Source: Casuarius casuarius (taxonomy: Eukaryota > Chordata > Aves > Casuariiformes > Casuariidae). From it: a DNA stretch of 64,000 nt. The notes beneath the pieces are model-generated. The model was not told the DNA's origin. It made no database searches and saw only the letters and a program-made list of their open reading frames with translations. Below, one piece after another: positions 12,418 to 26,900 of the stretch; position 1 is the stretch's first letter, and every line of letters starts with the position of its first letter. The translations under genes were made by a program, and so were the position numbers. The stretch spans positions 62,001-126,000 of the forward strand of contig PTFA01000194.1 in assembly GCA_003342895.1 (NCBI GenBank), given 5' to 3'.

Positions 12418-15000
12418 GCTAAATCTGTTTGTGAAAGGGGTTATATCTGCAAGTATAAGATCAGGCAATCTCTTTTCCTTTTGCTACAAACTGAAATAGC
12501 AAAATCATGTAGTGCTTCTGCAAAGCAAGAATATCGCAGCAGCTCAGCCTGTACAACGGCCAGCAACATGCTCTATGCGTTTGGCAATCCTGTAGTCCGG
12601 GAACCACCACCGCACAGTTACTGCTGGTGTTTTGTCACAAAGGAACAGGCAAACATAAATGCCCGCTTTCAAAACCCAGCTGGCTAAGCCAGAGGGCCTA
12701 CAGAGAGCATTCACCTTTACTTTGGTAGACGTGCACAACAAATTCATATTTTTGATAACCCAAGACAACGATATCCAACATCTTAAGAAAAATCTTAGAT
12801 TCTTTTTCATTTCTTTCAATTTTTTTTGTCTTGATTTTCTGCCTTGTTTGAAGGACATAATATCCCAGGCTGAAGCCCCATTCCAGGCCAGCTAAGATAT
12901 CAAACCAGTCTTTCAGCTAACCTAACTCAAGTCCGTTTTCTGCTTGTGGGCAGAACGCACGGTGCAGGAGCTCATCCTGCTCAGCTCCCAGATCCTCTCT
13001 ACTCGGACACAGTCGCTCTGAGTCACCTCAGAAAAGCCAGGGCTGACCGGAGTACAGTTAAATCTTAGGGGGGCTGAAGTGCCCTTGGAAGTGCTTTTCT
13101 CTCTCTTCACTAACTAGAGAGAAAGCAGGAGTTTCAGGTGCCTGAAACTATATGCGATAAATCCGGGCTGCCACATGTGTTTGGATTCTGGATAAAATTA
13201 ATCAAGCACATTTTGGCTGATGACTTGGGCTGCCACACTTCACAAGGTTAAGGCAAGAGAAAAAGTATTCAGCATTTTCATGGGAATGTCAGAATTCCTG
13301 TGGTGAAAAAGGCCACAGGTACATTTAATCTTGTTTCACACTAAGATTTAAGACTCACGTCTTGTTTATGCAAAATGGCTGGAAATGCATCTCTGACCCC
13401 AGTTGACTTACCTGATTAAGAGCTTATGTCACTTCTATTTTGGTTACTGTGAATGCAGTTGCTATTCTGTGCCCTGATGCAGTATCACCAAGATCTAAGG
13501 AATCAAACCGGCATGAGAGACAGCAGGCATTAAATAAATTACCAGTTTAAGATGAAGAATGAGAAAGGATGAAAAATAGTTTGGTGGCACTTTGATTAGT
13601 GAGGGATGAACAGTACCATTACTCGTGACATAATCAGGACTCCAGACAGTACAGAATTAATTTACCACAGCCTCAAATTAGACTTTCTCTCCAACTAACC
13701 GCGCTGTGGCAGAGGCTGACAGAGTCAGAGGCAGCCAAGGTAGCAGGGAAGCAACTGCCCAGGCATGGTCGACCCTGTGCAGAGTCCAGCGCGGTGTGTC
13801 CCTGGGCGCTGGCAGCTGCAGTCTTTCTCTCTCAAAATAGCTACTGGAATGAGAATTCCCAGACAGCACAGAGATAGTGTGTGAAGATAAAATGTTACAT
13901 TGGAAGAGATCCCAGGTATCTTCTCAGCTCTGTGATTACAACATAAATCTCAGAGAATATTTATCATGATGGAAAATTAACTATATCTGAAATTATTTAA
14001 TAGGTTTTCCCCAGTGGTGTCAACTGTAAATAAAAGTCTCCTCCGTTTCCTGTACTGCCCAAGGATCCCAATTTAGGTCATATCCAGAGCTTTTTGTCTC
14101 AGACTATTGGTTTGTAGGCAGCTCATGCCGACATTGAATTAAATAGCCACCCTTTGACCAGAGAGAAAGAAGGCAGAAGTGGTCCAGCCACTAATGCAGT
14201 GGTGTTGATGGTAACACGGGTGGTGGAGACAGAAGAGACACCAAGCCGACCTCCCTTTCAGGTTGTTCTCCATCTCCAGAGCCAAGACCCGTGCAGAGCA
14301 GTTGTAGGTGCTGGGCCTGCACACGTGCCATTTCTGGTTTAGATAGATGCAGCAGCATGGGCAGCAATCTACAGGCCATCGGAGCAGCAACGTAATGCAG
14401 AAAATCAAAAGGAAAATGGGAGTGACTTGCATCAACCCAAAATATTTCAGGGAGAGTGGAGAACTTGAGCCAAGCTAAACTATTTGCATTCCTGCAGAAC
14501 GAGTTAGGTACAGGGCACTGAGACCAAAGATAACTAAAAAAAGATAATCGGTCTGGAGACTGACAAAAAAATATAGCCACCTGTACCCAGCCTCCGATTA
14601 AGCACAGCCCTCTGAGCTATAATCTTCAATTGAGTGTTAGTGGTTTGGGCTCGGACTCGGTATCTTCAATCCAAGTTCTCATTAAATATGAAACAGAGAC
14701 AGCTCAGGGGAAAGGAAGCCAATTTCAGAAACATTTCTGAATATGCTACCAGTCAAGAAGGAGAGCAGGCTGAGAGGGCAGGCTTTTGTCAGAACAAAAA
14801 ACAGACTCGGGGATTTCAAGTAGACTCTTTGGAATTACCATTGTTTAATAACAGACAGAACTGACAAAGGGGGGGATGTTCATTTTCACTACAGCCACGA
14901 GGTTTCAGGGAGTGAGCTAAACAAAAACACCTTACAGTGACAATGCCTGATGAGAAACATCTCTTGAGCATTTTGCTTTAATTCCTACCTTCTACCTACC

Positions 15001-18000
15001 TGTTGCTTTCCACCCTTTCTGCTCTTTACCCTGATCTTCCTTTGCCCTTTAGTGATTTTTCAGGTGTCTGATTTGCGGCTCCGATTTAACTGTGTTGCTC
15101 CTGCTCTGCGACAGCTTCCTGCATCACTGCTCTAAGTCAATACCATTGTGAGTGAACACGGCAGGAAGAAGAGCCCTGACTACAGGTGCTACTAAATTCT
15201 TACTAGCATGAAATCTGAGTGCTTGTACCCCCTTTCTCTCCTATCTTGGAGGGCGCTTTCATTTTCATATGTCTTTGACCTTTAAAACCACATAGCAGAG
15301 CATCTCTGTTGAGGTGAGTTTAGAGCAGCACAACGTTAGGGTGCTCATCTAGCATGGAGCTCGATTTGGCAGCTCACATTAGCACAGATTACAGATCAAA
15401 ACAGCCTATCCCCACCGTCTCTTCTGGGAGAAGTCTCCCTCACCTGCCTTACAAGCTGTGGAAGTCAGAGACTCCTCCATAGTCACAGCTCAGATGCTCT
15501 GAGCCACCCTCCAGAGGAATCTGCCTCTTTCCATGCTTTTTTTTAGAAAAAAAATAGGCCCTTAAAAAGACAAGTTAAACACATACAACAGATGGTGTGA
15601 ATATCACTTGTGTGACTAGATAAACATAGCACAGCAGCAAACACCGTCTGCCACCTCCTGACCCACGCTGCATAACGAGTCCCGCTTAGCACATACCCCA
15701 GTCACAGCCGAGACTCCCCAGAGAGCCAGAACAGCTATTACGCTGCTAGAAGCTATGTTGATGTTTTCTTGCCTGGATCCATCTTCCGTGGGATGAAAGG
15801 GGAAGCCTGCTTACAAGTTACATAGATAAGCCGTATAGATAATTTCCCACGAGCAAAACTGCTCCAAGTAATTAGTAGGATGCTTCTGTGCAAAAATCCA
15901 GGCTAGGACTACAAAGCGGTGGTCTCCTTTCCTCACCCTACCCTTGACTCGTAGTTCTGTGGGTCACCACGAGGGACCACACGCCCTCATTTCTCTGGTT
16001 GTTTGGGGGGAAAGTCAGGTGCTAGGCTGCATGTTCTCGTATGGCCCTCCACCTTGCCTCATGTCTTCTCCCGCCAGGCAGCCGGCAGGCAGATCCCAGC
16101 CTCCGCCTTTGCCTTAGGTGTGCAGGCACACAGTCATTTTCTTTGGAGCTTAGTCTTATTTTTGCAAGAGTTCTCGCCTCATGAGTGTGTTTCTAGTGGG
16201 CTATTCAAGAGCTTGGCATTTTCCCTGCCCAAACGACCCTCTGTCTGTTGGTCCACTTCCCAAAGCCCAGCTTGGGACCACTCTTTATGCATACTGTCAA
16301 GTTTAGCAGTTTACTTAGCGAATTTTATGATCATTTGGAAGTTGAGCCGGCTCATCACAGCTCCCAGCACTTGCTCACTGCCTGTGCTCAAATGACATAA
16401 GCAAACTCTGCAGGGGAGTATTTAACCAAGTAACTGGAGCCATGTTCTCAGCATGGTGAGCTTGGCACAGAAAAAAAGTATTTTTCTTGGTAGCAAATAC
16501 CTGGCAGCAAATCTGTTGCTGTCTTACAGTTCTATCTTGCCTCACTTACTGTCAGTAGCATCTGCTTTGATGTAAAACTAGCCATATATGACTGTGTTTC
16601 CCATTCCTGTCCTATTATTCTAATTTCCATTAAGGACTCACATGGTATGTGAATCTATATTTTTTGCAATATTTCATATCTAACATTGCATCCTTTGCAT
16701 CAGTGCCAGTCTCTACCTATCTCCCTCATTCTCTGAAGTATCTAACTCAGCCATCTTCTTGGTAAACACTGTAAACAGAGTACAAAGGAGATTTTTTCAG
16801 TCTATTCTTCTCCAGACTTTTTTGCCTATAGATGCCCAAGCTCATTATAAGCCAGTGATGGGGAGCAGTCAGCATGATTTTATGGCTGGGGCCAGTAAAA
16901 CAGAGAGATGGAAAGTGATGTGCAGATTTTCAGGGTCTGAGAAGTCCAGTCTTCTGTATGCTGAGGTTTGATGTTAACTGCTACAACTAGACGATAAAGC
17001 AAAGTGCTCCAATTTGCTACCACAGAAACGCAGCTGGAGCTACGTCCTGCGCTAAGCTCTATGCACAGTATGGCTTTCCTGGGTGGCTACTCAGCCTCCT
17101 AGCTCCAGAGCTCCCCAGCAAGCCCGCATAGATTTGTATGGGTAAAATCCCATGCAACTCCTGCAGTCTAGATGACTAATAAACCTGGTTTTTTGAATGC
17201 TGATGAAATGTTACAATTCTCCTTCGCACACCATGCCTTCTCCAAAGCCTCCCTAGGCAAAGCCTGTGCTACTGCCTCCCCCTTGATCTGCTGTGCCCGA
17301 CTGTGGTCTCCCGATTCAGCTGCTGGGCTAGGGCTTTGCAGGAGGTTTCAGATGCCCACAGTCATGAACCAGCTCCTTGTTATACATCACCAGTGCCCTT
17401 CATTACTAATGCCTTTACTTGCAAATTTCTTCCTCATTCTTTTCCATTTTTTGCCCCTCAGCTTTAAACTGAGCACACTTTCTCTCTCTTAAAACACCTA
17501 CTCCTTTTCCCCATTTCACTTTCCTAGAGCTTGAGCTATTTCTTCATGACTTCTTTAGCTTTGTAGGATCCTATCGCAATCACAGGATTAGTAAAACAAA
17601 GTAGTCTAGTGGTCAAAGCAGTCAAAACACACCCTTTTCATTACTGTGTTGGGGATACTGCCTAGTATTTATGTCATTTTTCCCTCCTTGGGTGTGCATG
17701 GGTACAGAAAAGCTAAAAACACTGTGCTCTGCAAGGGATGAAATCCATCACAGTACAGAAAACATAGAAGTGGATCTTCTCCCAGAACTGTCATCCATGT
17801 TCCTAATTGGACTTAATGTTTATAATCACTCTGTGCTTGTTGAAAGGCCTTATTAACCTACCAGAGAATAATTATGTCAAGTCACCTTCATTTTTCTAAT
17901 TCATTACATTCCAAGAGATAACCAAGCAAATCAGCAAAAAGCCAATTATAAAGGACAATAAGTAAGCTGGAGACAGACAATTAAGTTGGCGACAGGCAAG

Positions 18001-20880
18001 GACTGCAGAAACAGAAATCTGAAGATGCCAGAAGCCCTTATGCCTGGAAAGGGTTTGAGAAAGGTCTGGGAGCAGGACTGAAAAGCCACATTTGACAGTG
18101 GAGGAAGACAGAGTCTGTGGGCACACACTGGAGCCCAGGGGAGCTTGTCCCAGCAGAGCCGGCCTCCAGGGCTGAGGTCGACACACTGTTCTTCACGTGT
18201 AGCTAGAGATGTCATATGATGTCAGTTTGGTAAATCCAGCACAACTCTGCGCACAAAATATTTTATGCTAGTTCACCTTAGAATAGTTTTCCTTGTGCCA
18301 ACACATTTACAAGCACGAACTGAATTTTGATACAACCAGTGATAAACTGACACAAGTCCACAGCAGAAGTTGGAGGTAAAACTGTGTTAAATGATACAAG
18401 TATGCCATCAGGCTGGCCACGGAGCAGTGCGTCAGTACCAGAAGGCTGACAAGTAGCATGGTTTTGTGCCTGCAGTTTAACAATTCTCCATTTGGGTGAA
18501 AATCTGAACATGGGTTAAGTTTTGCACCTTTGCCTAACCTCCCTGTTGCAAAAAAGACAGCCCAGGACTTCTGTCTTTCTACAGCTGATGCCCAGCATAA
18601 AGTTATCTCTTGTAAATAATAACAAATGCTGCTGGCTCTACATACCACAGAAAAACGACTTGCAGTTCAAATGCAACATCATTTGTTTATTACGTGATTT
18701 TCCACAGGCATATATGAACAGTATTGCACAAAAAGTGAGATGGTGCCATACATCCAGAGAGGGACGCACTGAATTGCTACAAACGTAAAAGGTGGCTGCT
18801 GCGTAAAAACAGTTCAAAAAAACTGATGGCTCAAAGAGGGGGAGCTTACCATTTTGTATATACATCAGCACCAACTTAGTCATGAAAATAAAATCTGAAT
18901 GGAGGCAAGAAGAGTTAACAGCTTAAATGAAACAACTCTGGAAAAGGCAAATGCTGTTCAGTCAAACCCCAGAGTCCCACTCTACCGTTAGTTCAAGAGT
19001 TTTGCTGGCTGTAGAGAGGAGTAGGGGAGAGACAGAGAAAGGCAGTCAAGCCTGGAAGAAAAGATCAGAGAGGATTTATGCAATCAGATAACAGCCCAGC
19101 AGAAAGGCTGGGGCTGGCAGCAGTGCCCAGAGCGCAGCATTGCCACTTCCCCTGCAGGAAATGCTCCCCGTGGGAGCAGCGTCCACCTCCTCCAAACTGG
19201 AGCACGGTGCCAGGAACAGGGCAGCTGGGGAGAGCAGAGCAGCTGTCGTGGGCCTCAGCAGCGCAGGAGCATGCCTTCGAAGGAGGTCAGAGAGGACCCA
19301 TGTCCTCCTGGCTTTTTTGTCATCCTTCTTCTTGCAGCACTAGTTCATAGGTGACCAAAAGATCAACTGTATTAAAGTACACATTTAAACAGCAACACAA
19401 TTAGTGAGGGTTAAGTCCACAATTAGGCCAAGGCATTCTGCCCTGGAGCAGCAGATTTTCCAAGCATTTGCCCAGATTTCTCGAAGTTTTTCTTCTCATC
19501 AAGCACAACCAAATCTTACTTACACCAAAACTTAACTTATTTCATGAAGTCAAGTGCTTAGCTTCAAACTCTGAAGAGTTTTTAGCTCTCTGCTAGGTCT
19601 GATTTGTGTAACACTTCTGAGAGCCAGAGAAAACTTAGACTGATGCAGAATTTTTTTAAAATTATCCCAACTCGCCAGTGGCACACAGGGAAGCAAGAGG
19701 AATGGGCAGGTGCTCAGAAGCAGTGATAGCAGTGGGTGTTACGTGGGGCTGTGTCGTGCACCTGGCAAGCTCAGGTTTCCTGCAACAGTTGTCAGCGATA
19801 TGTTAGATTCCAGCGAGGTGCAATAACACTTGCTCCCGCCGCTCATCCCATTAACACTTCTCCAGCAACCCAAACCTGGGCAGAAGTGCTGAGTTGGGCA
19901 GCTGAGGATGTATTGCCCAGAAAAGGTAGTGGTATCTCTTAACACAGGAAAATTATCATCCAGAGAACCAGAGAGGGAAAACAAAATTTTTTGCTTACAG
20001 TTTCAGTTGTCACTTCAGGTAATTTAAGATGTTGTCAAAATTTTGGTCTTTCCAGATACTTTCTACTATCTCCTAGAGCTGCCTCCTCTTGCAGTTATCC
20101 CAGTTACCTGGAGCTATTCCTGCTGGATGATTCCTTCCATGAGGAATACATTTCTAGCAGCATCACTGACAATAGTTGCAGTTTTTCTGCACAGAAGAAA
20201 CAATCCTTTAACACAGCTGTCACTTCCTGTATCAGACCCAAGATTTCAACAATATATAAATGTTGACAGCAATATTATCCAATGCATTTTTAATCTCATG
20301 GCTCCTAAAAGGACTAGGAAGGATTTGGATGACCAAAAAGAAACAATATCTACCTCTCATTCCTGCTTTTGTAGTGGGGAGAGGAAAAAAAGAAAAAAAA
20401 AAAGTCTATGAAAATCGAGTCCACACATTCCTCCATTTAAATACTCACATCAGACACTCCTGCAAACCAGGAAGTCAAGTTTTCTCTTTGAGAAAAGCCC
20501 CTCAACTTCATGGATTTCTTCCTAACCCACAGATGCTTCCCAGGCTCTTCTCTACCAAGAGAAACCCCTTCACAGGGTGCCACCCTATAACAAAACATAT
20601 CACCCCGACCCTGCCTGTGAATTGTTCACATGGACTTTATCAGAAGATTTCTTATTTGCACAGTCAAAACTGTTGACACTTGGACTTTGATTTCTTTCCC
20701 TGCACGATTAGCATTAGACCATGTTTTGTCTGCATATAGAATCATCCATTACAACGGGCTCATTAATGCACTACTTGACTCTTTTGGAATTAAATGGCTT
20801 ATAAAAAGCATTCTTTAATTTTGCCTCACTAGGTTTGATGGATGAGCACCATAAATGACTAAGAAGGAAACAAGCCACTA
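15001..20880. other. Non-coding stretch, no gene recognised
   Basis: No coding exon or RNA gene identified. The 16.0-16.4 kb frame of 130 codons lacks an ATG near its beginning and any domain. Frames at 17.9-18.9 kb overlap on the minus strand with no recognisable product. The GC-richer patch at 19.08-19.30 kb has few CpGs. A-rich low-complexity sequence occurs at about 20386-20405. Confidence 0.6.
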
Positions 20881-20889
20881 CAGCTCAGA

Positions 20890-20962
20890 CGCAGTCATTA
20901 TCAGACACAGTACGCCTGCGCCGTTTGCACAGAAAGGGCAAGCAATGACGTCAAGGCCTGCG
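20890..20962. promoter_or_regulatory. Small CpG cluster with palindromic CRE and NRF1-like half-site
   Basis: Six CpGs fall within 73 bp of otherwise CpG-poor DNA. The block contains a perfect palindromic cAMP response element, TGACGTCA, at 20946-20953, and CGCCTGCGCCG at about 20913-20923, which resembles an NRF1 half-site. CREB/ATF proteins bind full CREs, typically near promoters. No first exon can be placed on either side, so this may be a small promoter, an enhancer, or a coincidence. Confidence 0.35.
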
Positions 20963-23900
20963 TCTTGCTTAGCCAGCTAACTGTAGCTTACATACAGCCC
21001 AATATAGTTTCCCTCAAAGAGGGAAGAAACTAATAAAACTCCAGTCTCAACACTAGCTCACCTTTTCATACACACATGCCTCTCAGTCCAACATGCCCAT
21101 CATCATTCTGTTCTGGGGCTAGATACATGCAAGACTTTCGCCAGACACTAGCACCAGAGCAAACTCTCTGCTGTATCCTGCTTTCCTCCCAGCTTCCAGG
21201 CTCCCACGCATGCCTGCAGGATGTATTTCCTTCCTCTGTGCACACCTTTGGGCAATTCTGAGCAGCTAAGTGTCAAGTACAGCTGAGTTTTTCCCTGCCC
21301 ACATAACCCTGAGCATTTTGAAGGCTTAGCTCAGCTGGCTGGCTGAGTAGCATAGGAACAATCTTCATCTCTCAATAGGGCTGGTTGTTTTTGTAAAACT
21401 AGACCACGTTTTTCAGAATTTTCTAATCCAGATCAAGTCAGAGAGTAGAAATGGAGGAGAGGGTCCAAAACATTTCAGAGCCTTTGAAGTTGTTTTAGTG
21501 GATGACAAATGAGATGATACTTTTTCTGAAATAAGTGCACATCCCAACTGATGGCAGTCTCCCAGCGAGGGACCACTACCCTCTGACAACATAAAAAACC
21601 TTTGCATTTCTGTATAGCCTGACTGGTCACTGCAATCCCCAGTTATTTCTAAGGATAGGACGGATTCAAAAACAAACAAAAGAGAGCAAAACCTGTTCTT
21701 CTCTTACCACAGATGGTACCAGAAACTCCCTTCTGAGCCATTTTGCAGTTCAGAAAACCACACTGCAAAAGCCATTTAATGACTCAAATCTAGCCATGCC
21801 CAGCTGGTGGGAGGAAAGCTTGGCAAATCTCTCACTTTCCATCCAGTGGCACCTGCTGTTTATAGGCGCATTATCAGGGCCAGTGCATTAGAGAACGATA
21901 TGGCATGGGGAAGGTGATGCTGGAATGATTCATAGTGAGCTAGTGAAGTAGCAGGTCATCCAAGAGGACTTGGTTATACAGAAGCTGTTGAACATAAGAA
22001 AATGGGATGTTTCTTATAAAGCTGTACAACATTTGCTGGGACTTTTTGGAAATAATTATCAATTGTTACAATAAGGAATGATTCTTCAACCTTTCAACTA
22101 AACGATATCAAAAAGTTGCCTGTGGAGGGTTCCATCCTCAGGCAAAGGCTGGACTTTCAAAGCAACATAATGACAAGTAGTCTTTGAAGCCAAAAGGTAT
22201 TACTACATTTTAGAAACACTAGTCAAGAAACATGATTTGGCTCCATACCCATATCTTCCAGAGCCGGGGACTACCCAAAGCTTTTGTCCCCACCCCCACT
22301 GCAAAAATGGGGAAACGTGAGGTCCAGCTTCAAACCTGCAGAAGTTCAGGGTGACAAGATAACTGCTTCTCTCCCCCTCTACAGGATCCTCCACCAGCGA
22401 CTAAAACTCCTTCTCCAGCCACTGATCATTTTGAAGATGCATCACACCCCAAAAGTATTCATCCAAACAGACAAAGGCTACAGTATCTCTCACTGCAGCC
22501 CAAACCCAAACAAAACAGGTAGTTAAAGTGAAGGCTGAAATTCCGGGAAGTCTCCAGCATTCAACTACTTTCTGAGCAGACTGCCTGACAGGGCTGGCTG
22601 CAGAATCAGGCAGCTAGACCAATGACCCAAAAGACCCCTCTATTTCCATGTCCTTAACTGCAGAAGCCTCTACAAAACAACCTCCCGGGAATGCTTTGGT
22701 AATGGAATAGCATACAGTGTTTCTGCTTCACACCTCTTCATCTCTTTCAAGAACTAAATTATTTGGCAATTATATATATATCAGACCTCAAAGATTTTAA
22801 TTTGCGTCATCAAGGACCTATTAGTAAAAAATTCTACCTCATTAGTGGCATAAATGAAAGTTGGGCAATTCAGCATTTCTGTTGGAAACAAGTAATAGAA
22901 ATAACACTGCAACGATGAGAGGTCACCGCCTGCAATCCAGCACCCTAAAATATATTTCTGAATGTCCATGTTCGAGGATGCAGCTTTTTGAATTACAGAA
23001 GGGGACAGATGCCAACATCTGATCCAGATCTCAGTTCCTTGAGACTTAACTGGAAGTGGACTCAAATCACAGCTCCAGACCTAATAGCACATAGTCCCAC
23101 AGGGTTTGCTCCCTCACCGTGAAAAACGTATCAGTGTGTGCTAGGTCTGTGAACACGTGGCACCCAACAAATACCTGGCCACTGCACAGCAAGAGACTTC
23201 TATCATTATGTATTTGGTAACTATCAGGAGACAAAAATGCGGCTAGTGTTTCTTGCTTGTAACTGTACATGTTATCACCTGATTACAGTCTGCAAGGGTA
23301 CATACAATCATAGAGGACTGATTCATACAGTGTTAGAACTGCTACGTACTTTCAAAGGAAAATTACCCCTTAAAAGCATTGCAAATGATTTCAGGTTCCT
23401 ACACAGAACCTGTGATTTTATCATAAAACAACAGAGTAACTAGCCTTAAAAATGTCACTATTTTAGACTCAGTATTTGTCAGATGGATTCTACAATGGAA
23501 ATGTGAAGCAACTTTAGCGACATTAGTGGAATTGCCCTGGATGCATATCAGTTTAGCCCAGACAAGTGTCTGTCCCCAGTGACTGTTTTCAAAAACATCA
23601 AGCAATATCCATTTATTTTATCCTTGGACCTGAGTGTGTGAGATAATCAATGCATGTTCCTTCACATTAGCTAGCTGGCAGTGAACCCACAGGGCAATGC
23701 ATGACTGCAGCTGATCACTGGAAGAGCTCCATGATTCACTCAGGTGACCGCTGATGGACATTCAGGTTTAAGCAATGCTCTGCTTTCTCACCAGCTTGCA
23801 GCATATGATCTTCATTGCCCTCCCATGTAACATCATCTCTAATATTTTACCATTTCAGGAAGGAACAAACTCTTTTTATAAGATTTGACTCAACACGTTT

Positions 23901-26900
23901 CAGGGGTTGGGGGGGGGGGGGGTTGTTTGGTTCAAAGATCCACAAATCACCTAAAAGCCCCCAGTTTGAAAGCCATATTTAACAAGCAGTAGAAAGCAAT
24001 GGCATGAATTAGAGAAGTTACATACAGAAACACCTGAGGACTAAAGTCAGCATATTCTTTCCAGTGCATGGTGTCCTCAGCCCTTTTCCTGTCTCATCCC
24101 ACTGATCTCAAGAGCCCACAGAAGCAGAGCAGAACATCACTACAAAACCAGGCAGGGCGAAGGAGATACCCAATCTCGCCAGTTGGCTTGCATCCACCTT
24201 ACCCCTGTGGATGCCTGTGACAAGACAAGAACGAGACATGTGCCGAATGAAGCAGGGGCAGGTCTGGCTAGCGACCCTTGGTGGGAGCAGATAAGCCTAT
24301 TCCCCAGCAAAAGCCAGCAGCTAGACTTTTTATAACTGAGATCCACTCAGCCAGGCAGGGCACAGGGCTGATTTCTGCTCAGACTCTTGCCTATCGCTTT
24401 TAACTGGGCTCTTTGCTCAGCTTTTAAATGCCTGGAAGCATCCTGCGCGTTGTTTGTAATTTCTCACCCAGAGAGACTTGCTACAAAAGAGGTCGGACTT
24501 GGGAAGCGGTGAAACTATTTACATTGCCGAACCAAGCAATAAATGAGAGGGAAAGAACAACCTTGCTCCAAACCGGTAATCCGAGCAAAGCTTATTTACA
24601 TACCGATTCCACATTTACCCTCTGGGGATTCATTAGAGAAGGAAAGGAAACTTGCTTCTGTTTGTTTGGAAAGGCAGATTTATTAACGTCTGCAGAAAAT
24701 TAAGAACTGCCAGCATTTCCCCAGGTAACTAATATATTTGTTGTAGATCAAGTTGGATCTTAGTTTAAAGGACAGAGAGCTGATCTTCAAACTGAGAAAG
24801 GAATGGAGCCAGAACTCAAGCTGGCTCTAACTCTGTTTTCAAAGGGGCCGTAGGCCATTACAAGACGTTAACGCTACCATTAAAGGGAACTTGCACCATT
24901 CGTGTGGTTGGTTTGTTCTCTAACCAAATTATGCTCAAATTATGATTCTGGGAGTCAAGTGCGGGTCTGGATATAAATTTCTAAAGGTCTCAAGTGGCTC
25001 TAAACCCCTCCTACGGAGGAAGGTCTAAGCTGTGTCCCTTAAAGCCAATTCTGAATTTCCCACGTATCAAGAGACATTGGATTTGATCCACAGTTTGGGG
25101 TTCATGTCTCCCAGACCTTGGGACAATCATACCATTTCACTTTAATTGCTGTTTTCACAGATTGCCCTATAGTTGCTTATTCCTAGGAAAAGAAACACAC
25201 AATTCCTCATTCTTGGATCTCCAGGCCCAGGGAAGGTGCTCTCTGCCTTGCTTTTTAGAATAGCACCGGTCTGGCACCTTCCCTTGCCAGGGACTGTTGT
25301 CCATGCCCAGCTGTGAGGCAGCAGTTTGGATTCGGTGGGTGGGAGAGGACACAGCAGTTTGTGAAGACAACAGACATTTGGCAAAAAGGACAGGCAGCAG
25401 CTCCCGTCCAAGGCAAATGGACTCCTCTCTCTCTCTCCCCCCAGTTGCATCTTGCAAGAATATTCATAACAGAGGACAAAAATAAAATCACTCTGCCAGA
25501 AAGAGGCGTGACCAGCCCGGACATCTGAGCACAGGCAGATCTCTTTCCCCAGGAAAATAATGAGCCTGAGAACTGGTAGTGAATACAAAGCTCTCACCCA
25601 GAGCCATCCTCATTTGGCGCTTGGTTAGCAAGCTCACTGCTAATTGACTGCTGCAGATTACACTCGACAGAGGCTAACAATGTACTTCATTTCTCCCTGA
25701 TTCATTTTCCCATCGCTTCCCTGCACAACTCCATTCCTTCTGATCCAACTGACCAAAAGAGAATATTCTCATGCGTGCTCTCCTCCCCTTGTAGAAGCAC
25801 CTGGAGCTTCAGCTCTGTGCCTTGACTTCCCCCTGCTGCAGCTCCCATAAGGTGTTATCTGAAAACCTAAAAGCTTCTCCTCCCCCAGTAAGGCCATCTC
25901 CAGGACAGAGCAGCTCTTATCCATGACAAGCTTCCTGAATATTTTTGCTTGCAATAAAAATTTCCGCCTGGTCCATTCAGTGTACCACAGGCAAAAGTCT
26001 CAGATGTTTGCACCATATACAACAGCCCACATAATGCCCACGTTGTATCTGGTGCTCCCAGAAATAAATGGCCAAATAATAACAGCCAGCACTTTACCCA
26101 CAGCTATTTTCCCCAAAGAAGGCCAGGGGAGGACTTGTTCTTTAGTGTAAGCTGATCATTTGGAAATTACAAATGTGCTATTTGAGGAGAATTGCTTCCT
26201 GTCTACTGTCTCATCATCATTTGACATCTCGTTGTTATTAGATCAGGTTGACTAATGGGATCCTAGATCCTAATTGGAGACTGCAAATGTGGCTTTCACA
26301 GATATAATCATAAAATTAATGCTAGTCAAAACAGTATGGAAGTGCTTTCCACTGAAAAGTGCAGCTCTTTCAAAACTACATTAGACAAAATTTTCAGCAT
26401 GAAATGGTGTTTTTTGGGATGGTCAGCCCCACAAGCCAGATTCACAGAGCTGAAAAGGAGCTGCACCGCAGCGCACACCTGGAGCACAAGTGCTTCTCCT
26501 CAACCCTCACCTCCCACCACAGCCCTCACTAGCCCACAGCCCAACGGGGCAAATATCTCCATTTGCACCAGGGTCATGCTGCCTTTCCTTGGGCAGTCCA
26601 TAGCCCAGCAGTCATCTTGCCATGCTCTTTGAATCATTTCACTGCTGCTTTATACCACCTGCCTTCCTAGAAATTTCTAAGACTAGCAAAAAAATCCTAG
26701 ATATAAAAATCTCCAGAAAATGTTACTGCTGTTACAGGATTCTGTGCCAATAGATTTCTATTTTTGGAGTTGCCATAAACGATTCCACATACCAATCTCC
26801 ACAGAGTCTTTGCTCTGCTGTTTTTGACAATGATCCCCATTCTTTAAAACTGATTGCTATTAAAGGTTGTAAATGATTTTGTTCCTGATCAGCAGAGTTT

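Larger units (their letters stand above)
10221..15000. other. Non-coding stretch, no gene recognised
   Basis: Holds the TG-rich microsatellite at 11.3 kb and the A20 run at 12.4 kb, both listed separately. Open frames near 10.4-10.7, 11.4-12.1, 12.5-12.9 and 14.1-14.6 kb overlap on opposite strands and show no domain. No splice-bounded exon that I can recognise. Confidence 0.6.

Noticed and set aside
22116..22145. Stem-loop as a small RNA gene
   Set aside because: Only about 11 paired bases with an internal bulge; too short for a miRNA precursor.
25095..25145. Faint MIR-core-like string
   Set aside because: Only one short segment matches, with no collinear neighbours.
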